In this document: in pieces, positions 55,201-64,000 of the stretch | Numbering within the stretch: the stretch's first letter is position 1 | Layout of the letters: each line of letters begins with the position of its first letter | Translations under genes and position numbers: made by a program | Origin: Asterias rubens | Lineage: Eukaryota; Echinodermata; Asteroidea; Forcipulatida; Asteriidae | Direction: 5' to 3' | Length of the DNA stretch: 64,000 bases | Assembly (NCBI RefSeq): GCF_902459465.1 | Contig: NC_047081.1 | Location: forward strand, 10,073,883 to 10,137,882 | Notes under the pieces: generated by a model | Seen by the model: only the letters and a program-made list of their open reading frames with translations | What the model was told of the DNA's origin: nothing | The model's database searches: none

Positions 55201-58200
55201 TTACAGAGTGATGTGTGTGTTTTAATTGAAAACTGTTGGATCAGAATGCATTATTTACAATTCCAAAAAACAACCTGAATGGATTCGACGTTCTTGAAAA
55301 AATACAGTGACAAGTTTTCTGTTTTCTCAGCAAGTTGACACTGCTCAGTGACTCTGCTGAAACCTAACACATTAGACTTTCATAGTATATATATATTTTT
55401 TTCTCTATAATTCTGCCTTTAAATCGGTATTGGGTTGAATTGAAAACCGGAAAATCAGAAAGCATTCCAAAAAAATAAAGTGATTGTATTCCACGTTCTT
55501 GTGAAAATACCTTGACAGTTTTGTCGCTGTTTTCTCAGCAAGTTGACACTACTCAGCCCGAGCCGAATCTTACACATGTAACTTTTATTGTTTGTTCCCT
55601 CTATAACTCTGCCTATAAATCAGCATCACGTTGACACAAAAGAAAAAAAAAAAAAATCTATGACCCCACCCTCAATAATTTTTTCTACCTGTTCAACGTG
55701 GATGCACACCGTGACAAGCGGGGTTTGAACGGGTTCGGTTGTTAATTCACGGTGCAGGTGTCTTCGTGTTTGTTGACACTACTTGTCATGTTACACACGA
55801 TTGTGAACTGGTATTCGTTAACACATTGACAGCTTTGTGACCACGGGTTATCAATACACGCCCCCCCCCCCGGGTTATTTTTTTTCCAGAACGACATCGA
55901 AGTGATTTGGTAAAAGAGCAGGCCAATTTCATTATGACGTAATTTTGACGTAAAGAGCCAATTTTGACGGAAAGGGAATGGCAATGTCGTTTGGGGAAAG
56001 AAAAAAAATTCGGCCCCTCTGGCAATCTTTATCTTGATGCTTTCTTTTATTTCGTGTACAGCTTGAAGCATCCGAGACTTTACCACACGTGCTTCTATGC
56101 TGACCATCTTTAAAATAAGACATACAAACTTATACCTGGTAATAATGGGAGAATTATCCCTGATAGGATGATACACAATCTGGGGTGTGAAAACAGTTAT
56201 CTTTTACATAATCCACATTTTCAGAACCACCCCAAGTTATTAGAGATAGTCACACATGGTGTCACCGCAAACCTTTCCAATATCAAGTGAAATGTTTCTC
56301 AAAATGCTTTATTATATCATGGATATTTCTATTTCTTTCTATCAAACGCTGATGTAGGCTTCTAACCAAAGATCGTTATTGTCATTAAATTTAATGATTA
56401 GCAAACGCAAACCTTCCAACGTTGGTTTCATGAGACGAGTGTGGGTTTACTGTCATAAAAACGTATACCTTAAATCAAATAGAGTGGATGCCAACAGTGC
56501 TATAAAAAGAAACCAACATCCTTGAAATGTGTTTGTCTCTGAGATTCCTTCTTTGCCAGAAAAGTAAATAATAAACTAAGATGTACGGATGAAGGCCTTT
56601 AAAGAGCTAATCTGTCAGTTTACTGCATTCCCAACTTGTGTTCAGAACATAACATAATTAAAGCTATTGACCCGTCGAGTTTGATAGTTAAGAACGAGTG
56701 CAGGAGTGCGCGGCGATTGGTGACGTCATGGCGTGCGCCTGATGGTAACACAAACATGGGCACACATTCATAAAGCTGCTGCAAGCACAACAAAATAGCT
56801 AAGCACAACACATGTATGCTTACCAGTTGAAGGTTACCACTGCTACTAATAATCCGTGTACAATTTGTGAATGGTACCCATATCATATGCTGACAGGAGC
56901 AGCTCATTGCCCAATTTCATAGAGTAAGCGCATGACATAGCTAAACAAAACTTCTGCCGAGGAAAAATGGGCAGGTCACAGTCAAGAATTGTACAACATT
57001 GACATGGTAATTTGAATGGGTAACCTTAATCTACTCAGCATAGAATTGGTTTGTGCTTAGCACTTATTTGAACCATCTGTATAGTTAATATCCATAATCT
57101 TACAAAATATTGTAGTTGTCAAAATTTTCATTTCGATTTTTGAGAGGGCTCTGCCAGGAGAAGGTTTGGTCGACCAGTGACTTCAAAAGGCACGCGCAAT
57201 ATAATCCCATAGTTTGACATTGGCTTATACTTGGAAAGGGGTGGCTTTAATGGTACAATGGGTACAGGAACCCTGTTTGTCTGGGTGTTATTAGCTCCCC
57301 TTCGACAACGTCATCGGGTTGTTCAAGGTCACCTAAGCATTATTTACGCTCCTCCACGGAACTTTCAAAGTTGAATCGTAATGCATACCCTACCGTAACT
57401 AATCCCCCCTCAATAATATTGGAGGTGAAGTGTTTTGTTCTGTCACGGCAGTACGGCACAGGTGTGGAATTATGGTGGTGACCACTTTGAACTAACCTGA
57501 AAGCATGAGCAGGAAGGCACAGGACACCTTTGAACATCTTCAAAGGCTAGTATTCTCACTTGGGGTATCCCAACATATGCATCACATTTGGGATTTCTTT
57601 TTACCTTAATTGCTCATCGAAATTGCCATAGAATAATGAAAGTAAAGACACCCTAGGCTTGTTGCACAAATGTTTTGTGTGCTTTCAGAAGCCTTTCAGA
57701 CGTATTTTAAAAACATTTCGAGTTAGAAATTACCTCTTTCTCAAAATAAATTGTCCAGTGCCTCTAAAGATAGTAAGTCATTAGAACTGCACTGGGTTAG
57801 GGTTCTGTATGAGAACCACGTGTATTAATAAATCTCTTTTGAGTAGTGCTGGTTCTGAAAAGAACCGGTGGTTGGCTAAGTTTAAATCAATTGGACAGTT
57901 CAACTTTGCGGCTGTTTGAAGAAGAAAAAAATGGTAACAAAATGACTGTTCCGTTGAAAAAAGTCATTGTTCTTTTGTTGCGTGAATTTCCCTCGTCTTG
58001 CACTTTATTTTTGTTGGCTCACGGTATGTTGTTTATGGTTGGTTTGTTATGCTATAATTATTTGTTTTTCCAATACGGTGTGATCGGCATGTTGAGACAC
58101 ACACTTAATGGCACACCTGTGTCCGTAGACTTGTAGACTAGTCCTCCATCGGCAATAACAATTCATTTTGATGATTAAGAAATGAATAGACCCCCCTTGC

Positions 58201-61200
58201 ATTTGGCCGCCATCTTTGATGAAATATGCACGCGTGAAAGGCTATCACTGGCGGGAGAGTTGTGCGCAGAACTCACAACGTGCACGTTTCCATTGTCTCA
58301 CATCAAAGTGGTCATTGACGTCATGCGCTAGCAGCCTATTTTTAGTAATGAGTTTATTTTGTTGAAAAGTATTTCGCAATCAATACAAGAACTCTATTAG
58401 TGCATAAAGCAAGATGATTTGTGACAGCCTCGTAAATTGGTCAATCGACACATGTTTTTTTAATATGTTCAAGATTGACGCTCATTATGCTCAAACAGCT
58501 ATGAGCACAGTATCATGGCATCTTCACTTTTGTAAGCATCATTATTCGCTTTTTTGTTTATTATTGACTTTTCTCAAAAGGCCGGTGTGTCCCACGGAGG
58601 CAATCAGTCCCCTGAGATTCTGTCATGGGAAACTAACATGGGCTACAGGAAGATAATTCAAAAGAGGGCGCTATCAAAAGAACTTTTGTACGTAGCTCGC
58701 CATAGTAGGGGGGGGCACATAGAACACGGGGGAGGGGGAGGGGGGTGCACACACAGAATCTCCCGCCGCAGCGGTTCAAATATGAGTGCCTATATGTACG
58801 TGTGTGATACTAACAACTTTACGTCGCAAATTCACTGATCACCACATCTCCACGGTCATTCGTTTCTCCTTATTGCGCATGTCATGGGTGTGTCTCCGAT
58901 TGGCCAATTACCTGTGACCAGGTAAACAGGCGATGCCTAGATGGCTGGCAGACAAGGGGGCACTCGCTCAAAACTGTGGCTGCTTTATAATGAAGGTGTG
59001 TTTGTGTGTGTCACTTTCTATTACGTCGTCAGCTGTACAGAGGCTCCCACAGGATGGAAAGTCTAGTTTCAATTTTGTACACATTGAGAAAGAAAGAAAG
59101 ACAAAATAATACTGGCCCAGAAGTGATTAATATTTGTTATCGAAGCACGAGTGTTTGGAGAGGAACTGATCATTTTGGCTCAATTTCCTTGAAATCTGCT
59201 TCAGCTCACCTTACAGCCATGTGGTGAATCTCTCGATAAAAAAGCGGCAGGTTGGAGGGAAATCTTTCAAAGGTGCGCTCTTTTTCGAGGAAGATTTACC
59301 ATTGATTCTTCCGGTTGGCCGATCCGTACAAAAGGGCCTAAACAGCTAGCCAAACTTAAAGTGGTTTAACCCTGTCGTGAGCCTAATGTGAGGCCTGCCA
59401 GGCCTGTATGATAAGTTTTTGAAAGGGCAAGGGATCCATGGCATTTTCTCCTATAACTTAAGCAAATTGTAAATGTCTACAAGAGCATTTCAAAGGCATG
59501 GAGGCAATGAACGGGGGGGGGGGGGCTTTGAGGCATTCGCCGTCGTTGTCTCCGTGAAGTATGGTCTGACCTGCTACACTAAAGAAGACTTCAATTATAG
59601 TATTCCTCTCCATATCTTTTTGGCAAATGTTTTGGACGAGAACTCGCATTTACGCGAAATAAGTAACAGGTGTGTGTACAACGTTGTGAATATTGAGGTT
59701 TGAGTTTCGCGCCAGACGACAGATGTCTGGTCAGAACGTGCAAGGAACGCCACATTTTTTTTTCTTTAAGTGTCTATAAACTATTAGCTTTTATGCCGCC
59801 CACTGGACCACAAATACCTCATGTCACGTATACAAGTCAGAGGTACTAATAATAGGCGTGTCTGTGGGTTTTTCTTTGCTGATGAACTTAACATCTGAAA
59901 TGAATGAAGTCGTCAAATAAATTCGGCACACGTGTTGACGACTGACGTTCTTAGTAAACGTATTCGAACCATTACAGGTGCACCCAATGGCTCTGCTTTA
60001 CCGTAAGCTAAGAACCGGCGCTTAGTAAGAGAATTCGGCGGTAAGCACACGAAAAGACATGCTAACCTTCCGTCGGTGCTTACTGCACGAAAATAGTTGA
60101 CGAAACAATACGCATCTATGGTGAACGCGCAATTGCAAGATGGCATCGTAATTTTCTTGCTAACCTATGAAATACGTTTTACACCTAAGCAATTTGGTCT
60201 GATACAGTAAGCACGAAAATGTGCTAACCGTTAAAGACAGTTGACACTATTGGTAATTACTCAAAATAATTATTGGCATAAAACCTTACTTGGTATTGAG
60301 GAATGGAGAGTTGTTGACAGTATACAACCTTGTGAGAAACGACTCCCTCTGAAGTAATATAGTTATCGAGAAAGAAGTATTTTTCTACGAATTTGATTAT
60401 TATCTCGCAAATTTTCACAGGTTTGTTATTTTATGCATATAATGAGATACACCAAGTGAGAAGACTGGTCTTTGACAATTACCAATAGTGTCCAGTGTCT
60501 TTAAGCAGCTCTCTGAAATTGGGCACTGGAAAGCCTATGTGCAAAATCACACCCCGCAGAAGAGGGGGGGGGGGGAACATGAGTATGCGATAAAATAACT
60601 TTGATGTAACAATAAGTAGATTGATATCCAATTGAACTATGATTGACCCTGCACCGACAACTCTAGTCTATGAATCACGGGAATTGTAACAGTCCGTCAA
60701 TCTGGGGTATGTCACAGGGGGGGTTAAGCCGACAATCTTTACTGTTTCCTCCACAAAGATCGAGGGAGGTTTGAGTGTTACACTCTCGGTCTAGATAACG
60801 CCATCTTCGTGTGAGGGAGTCTTGGGGTCTCTAGTACAGAGGGGATTTATGAATTTGAAAAGCTTGGCAGATAAGCAAACTGTATGTGAAGATTTTTTAG
60901 GGGGCTTCATTTTTATTCTGAATACGTTTCGAGTCCATGGCTCGATCTCAAAAAGTCACTAAGATTCATTTTAAGGCGAGAGTTGTCACCATGGTGATTT
61001 GTATTGTGATATCACTTTAACTGAACAATAAATATTGATACACATAAGATAAATAATCTTAGCTCTTTGTGAAACTTGACCTTAAGTTCAAAACAATTAT
61101 TGGAAGAAGATTATATTTATGAAAATTTACCAAAATAATGTGACCTGACTTCAAAGTGTTCTCAGAAACCCGATCACTGTCTTCAGAGTGAGCTGCAAGT

Positions 61201-63825
61201 TGGAAATGTTTGGTCCGAGTCATGTTTGTTCCTTGATTGTGATTGATTGTTAAGCATGTCACCACATTCATCATGTGGCCTTCAAGCAAAAAAAAAAAAA
61301 AAAAAAAAAAAACAGGATGATTACAAACCTGACAATTCCCTTCTGAAATTACCGGGGTTAATCCGACAAGTGGTAATTCAATCAAATCAAAACCACCCAG
61401 TGAAAAAATTGGAAAAAGTTTTCAGACAGTATTTTGTATGCATTGTATACAGTCCATGTGTGAACGAAAAAAAGAAAAAGGGTATAATGTGTAACAATTT
61501 AGGTAGATTTTAATAGGAATTTGGCAGTTGGGTGAACATAGATTCCCTCCTAAGGCGAGAAAATTATACCCACTGTGACTGGGCTATTCTTATCAACACA
61601 AACCACCCAACACCTGTGTTAAACGAATTACGTGGGGGAAAATAGAAAAATTGTTATAGTTTACCAATATTACTGAATAAACAATTTAATACCCACTTGA
61701 TCCCACTGTGCTTCGAAGAAAGACAAAAAAATGCACGAAAAGGAATGTAACATACATTTTTCAAGAGAACCAACGCCTAATTGTTTTTATTTATCAAGGG
61801 GGGAAGGACAGGGTGCGAGAAGAAACACTAAAGACTCCGTAAATTGATTTTTTTATTCGTTGATCTTGGGGGAGGTGTATACGTGTATAATGGTTAATTC
61901 GGCTGATTAAACCTAAGGCATGCGTGTCGGACAGATGAAAGCAGACTGGTAGCCGGCTTGTCTAAACACACCTGGTACACGGACTCTCTGTGTTATTTTG
62001 TTATATCACGCTATAACCCTGTTAATATTTTAATCTGGTATTTCAGCTGTACCGATGATTGACAAAATTTAGCTGCGCGTTACGGGCATCGACGGGGTGT
62101 AGTGAGTTGTTCACTCTATGGGCCACCATGAAGCGTATAATGCCAATAAGTTCATCCTAAAAATGATTAAGTAACTGATAGCTAAAGTTGGTCGGTGAAC
62201 TCAATTGGTGGTGCACTCTCACGGTATTGGCTGATGCTGGATTCGAACCTACGACCTCTCTATAATGCAGTGTGGATTCTGTTATATCTTCAACCCTTAT
62301 GTTGATCACTATGTAACATGTAATGCCAAAAACCTCATTCAGAAAACGAATAAGTAACTGATATCTAAACTTGGGGAACACCTGGGGAACACCTTCACCG
62401 TCATCCTCAACACAACCATTCAAAATGTTTCGTGTGTTTTAAGTCTTTCTAACGGGGAAGGAGCTTTTACATTTCCAGTTCAATAATTTAAACAGTCTAG
62501 TCCAGAGATACTTTATAAAGGTACCATTCAAACCACAAACTGAAATCCTGCTCTTTTGTTCAACACATCTAACACTTTTGTTTTATGCTGGGACCAAGTA
62601 CAGCTCCCCGGGGAACACCTTACTGCCATCTTCAACGCAACCATTCACAATATCTGTTTGTCTTTTTAGCGGGGAAGGAGCGTCTACATTTCCAGTTCAA
62701 TCTCTCCCAAGTACCCTCAACAGAAATCCTCCTCCAGGCCGAGTTGCATCTCTTCAAGCTCAAACCCAAGATGCGACCAACAGTCTCAGGAAGACGGCAG
62801 CCATTTTACCAGGTTAGTGCACACAAACAAAGTTTGCATCAAAATGGTTTTCGCAATCTGACGGGTTTCAAAGTCTTGTGGTACGACTTTGGGTCACGTC
62901 GGGCCTATGGAGCATTGGTTTTCTAAACCGTTTTATAATGTGCGAAGAGCACATATCGTTAACTGCGTTGCTCCTATTCCCAGTTTTATTTACGATGAAC
63001 TAATCAAGAAAGTCGTTTGAACCATGGAGGTAGAAATAGACTGAACAACTCAAGTTAAAGCACCGAACTGTGAACACAATCATAAACGCTGTTGTTCTGT
63101 ATAGTTGATGCAATCCCATACATCAAAAAAACAAGATCTAAAATCATTAAATTGAATAGAAAGCTGATAAAAATGTACCAAACAAAATCTGTACTTGGCG
63201 GCTGCAGCTAAGACTGATATTAAGGATGTTGCTAAAGGCGGCCTATACTTATAACATGATAACGCCTCGATTCAGCCGGAGCCAATTCCGACACAGCTTT
63301 CAACTCTTTGTACTTTCTTTACAGATTCAACTTTATCAGCTGGCCAGCGCTGATGTCTCATCGCTAGAGGGCGCTAAACTGATTGGACTACGGTTGGTTG
63401 GGACCGTTGGAACGGAATGGGAGGTATTCAGCATAACAGACGGTAAGACTTTAGAAGCAACACTTGACACTGACACCACTTAAAGAAAGAGTGGTCAGTG
63501 TAATTTTTGGCAAAACTTATCTTTATCAAACTGGCAAGTGAGCTCAATAGAAAGGCCCAACGGACACCCAAAACAAATGCCGAATTTGGGCAACAAATTA
63601 CTTCAATTGCTCCTCATTTTGTATTTTCAGCTGTGTCGAGTTGGCTGGCAGATGAGCGCCAAAACTTCGGAGTGTTGGTCACCATTACGTCACTTACAGG
63701 AGAGCCAATGAACGAGAACTTCATACGCTTCGCTCAAAACGGCAAACATCACCCGAGCAAGCATCCGTTTTTAGTGCTGTACACGAACGACTTGAGGCAG
63801 AGTGAGAATCCATTGGCAGACCAGG
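48797..63825 (+). CDS. admp: BMP-type TGF-beta ligand, propeptide part, probably ADMP (4 exons, continues past window)
   Basis: Exons 48797-49223, 62670-62812, 63325-63442 and 63631-63825, with AG/GT borders and phases 1, 0, 1, 1. They give 294 residues plus one base of the next codon. A signal peptide (NLLLVFIVCRVTLILPC, about 8-24) is followed by a Ser/His-rich stretch and then TGF-beta propeptide blocks. These are FMLNLY (109-114), NTVRS (134-138), LHFQFNLSQVPS (about 148), AELHLFKLKPK, GTEWEVFSITDAVSSW and HPFLVLYTND. NTVRS and FNLS are shared by BMP2/4 and ADMP. The EWEVF...AV.SW block, RFA...HH...PFLVLYTND and pinhead linkage favour ADMP. Convertase site and cysteine-knot ligand lie beyond the right edge, so identity cannot be proven; BMP2/4 or a univin/Vg1-like ligand remain possible. 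Sequons Asn94 and Asn153. Confidence 0.75.
50490..50672. mobile_element. TTAA MITE (family 1), left half
   Basis: TTAAAGGCACTGGACACC arm, TCATCGAAGTTGCGAGA and GTGTGCTTTCAGATGC. The right arm is missing. Confidence 0.65.
55225..55645. repeat. Diverged tandem duplication of about 210 bp in admp intron 1
   Basis: ATTGAAAAC...TTCTTG...TTTTCTCAGCAAGTTGACAC...CTCTATAA.TCTGCCT.TAAATC occurs twice (55225-55436, 55437-55645). Confidence 0.65.
57513..57767. mobile_element. TTAA MITE (family 1), decayed and internally deleted
   Basis: Arms GAAGGCACAGGACACC and TTGTCCAGTGCCTCTAA. The right arm is shortened. Confidence 0.55.
58187..58327. repeat. Interspersed repeat shared by pinhead and admp introns, copy 2
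   Basis: TGGCCGCCATCTTTGATGAA, CACGCGTGAAAGGCTATCAC and GTCATTGACGTCATG, colinear with 37586-37718. Same orientation relative to both genes. Confidence 0.6.
59965..60530. mobile_element. Family 2 MITE relative split by a family 1 MITE
   Basis: Outer element: ACCCAATGGCTCTGC at the left, GCAGCTCTCTGAAATTGGG at the right. Inner element 60231-60504 is bounded by TTAA on both sides (CCG-TTAAAGACAG ... GTGTCTTTAA-GCAG). The outer family 2 text (GTGCT..GCAGCTC) is rejoined if one TTAA-bounded insert is removed. Confidence 0.6.
60231..60504. mobile_element. TTAA MITE (family 1), internally deleted, with clear TTAA duplication
   Basis: Arms TTAAAGACAGTTGACACTAT and ATAGTGTCCAGTGTCTTTAA. The central hairpin is deleted between AATTTGAT and TATCTCGCAA. 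Confidence 0.8.
62228..62275 (-). mobile_element. tRNA-like SINE remnant
   Basis: Minus strand: AGGTCGTAGGTTCGAATCCAGC, a B-box and T arm. The A-box half is not preserved. Confidence 0.4.
62384..62484 (+). pseudogene. Decayed duplicate of admp-like exon 2 with destroyed acceptor
   Basis: GGGGAACACCTTCACCGTCA...CACAACCATTCA...AACGGGGAAGGAGCTTTTAC then ATTTCCAGTTCAAT parallels 62610-62701, which spans the real intron end and the first 32 bases of exon 2. In the duplicate the acceptor TTTTTAG|C reads TTTCTAAC, so the AG is lost. Similarity stops after TTCAAT, where the copy runs into AATTTAAACAG. Confidence 0.8.
62670..62812 (+). CDS. admp: admp-like exon 2
   Basis: Acceptor TGTCTTTTTAG|CG, donor TACCAG|GTTAGT, phases 1 to 0. 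Residues 143-190: GKERLHFQFNLSQVPS, then LLQAELHLFKLKPKMRP, the arm-domain beta strands of a BMP propeptide. Confidence 0.85.
63325..63442 (+). CDS. admp: admp-like exon 3
   Basis: Acceptor TACTTTCTTTACAG|AT, donor GACG|GTAAGA, phases 0 to 1. Encodes IQLYQLASADVSSLEG, then LIGLRLVGTVGTEWEVFSIT. Confidence 0.85.
63631..63825 (+). CDS. admp: admp-like exon 4: end of propeptide seen in the window
   Basis: Acceptor CATTTTGTATTTTCAG|CT, donor CCAGG|GTGAGT, phases 1 to 1. Encodes AVSSWLADERQNFGVLVTIT through PSKHPFLVLYTNDLRQSE. The next exon should hold the RxxR cleavage site and ligand. The open frame past 63825 (ECRGACRCRL) is intron. Confidence 0.85.
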
Positions 63826-64000
63826 GTGAGTGCCGGGGTGCATGTCGATGTAGACTTGATGACAAGTCGTTAGGCGCTGCCAATTTGTTACAAACACACT
63901 TTATGCCGTTCTTGCAACAGTCACAGTGCGATTATACATTCATGCAACGTAATTGCCACTGACTCACACACATACTGGGATCGAGGATGAGTGTACCGTC
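63826..64000. other. Start of intron 4 of the admp-like gene
   Basis: Follows the GTGAGT donor. No acceptor with a fitting downstream frame before the window ends. Confidence 0.6.

Larger units (their letters stand above)
49224..62669. other. Large first intron (13.4 kb) of the admp-like gene
   Basis: No other gene seen inside on either strand. Contents: partial family 1 MITEs (50490-50672, 57513-57767), a nested MITE (59965-60530), a tandem duplication (55225-55645), long C and G runs (53456-53478, 54744-54760, 55861-55872, 59513-59525, 60568-60579) and an A-run (61290-61311). It also holds a repeat shared with pinhead intron 6 (58187-58327), a tRNA-like SINE remnant (62228-62275) and a decayed copy of exon 2 (62384-62484). 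The stretches 49430-50480, 50700-53440 and 56250-57500 lack recognised repeats. Confidence 0.6.

Noticed and set aside
63826..63962. Continuation of the ligand frame (GECRGACRCRLDDK) as the start of the mature domain
   Set aside because: It follows a strong GTGAGT donor, soon reaches a stop, and lacks the TGF-beta cysteine pattern; read as intron.

Overview
The window is genomic DNA from an invertebrate animal, most likely an echinoderm and perhaps a sea star. Three things support this: multi-exon genes with consensus GT/AG splice sites, a developmental signalling locus of deuterostome type, and dense small palindromic transposons. The species cannot be fixed from the sequence alone. Nothing here is bacterial: there are no operons, Shine-Dalgarno starts or CRISPR arrays.

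Left part (1 to about 23.6 kb). This is a tandem segmental duplication of about 8.4-9.5 kb units. Each unit carries an intronless TRIM-type gene on the minus strand (RING, two B-boxes, coiled coil, NHL-like propeller) plus a long spacer full of repeats. Unit A is cut by the left edge of the window. Unit B is broken by a 1-base deletion between the coiled coil and the propeller. Unit C is broken by a 1-base insertion inside the coiled coil. Units A and B share a 5'-truncated non-LTR retrotransposon, whereas unit C keeps the empty target site. Unit C also contains a younger internal tandem duplication (19.5-22.8 kb).

Middle part (23.6-28.4 kb). No gene was found. The stretch holds homopolymers, a 43-bp minisatellite of about 11 units, an inverted remnant of the TRIM upstream region, and several copies of a palindromic MITE family with TTAA ends.

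Right part (28.4-64 kb). Two plus-strand genes lie head to tail. The first (28413-38337) can be assembled completely: eight coding exons in mutually compatible phases give a 367-residue secreted protein with a signal peptide, an acidic linker, a basic cleavage-like site and two tandem cystine-knot-like domains. I read this as Pinhead. The second (48797 to beyond the window) gives four phase-compatible exons encoding 294 residues of a BMP-type TGF-beta propeptide; the mature ligand lies past the right edge. Linkage to pinhead and the propeptide motifs suggest ADMP (anti-dorsalizing morphogenetic protein). A pinhead-admp tandem pair is a known conserved linkage in chordates. In the chordate Ciona it underlies cis-repression of admp by pinhead. 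This window appears to show the same arrangement, with about 10.5 kb between the stop of the first and the start of the second.

Introns and spacers are rich in MITEs, tRNA-derived SINEs, minisatellites and homopolymers. A decayed duplicate of the second admp exon sits about 0.2 kb upstream of the real one.
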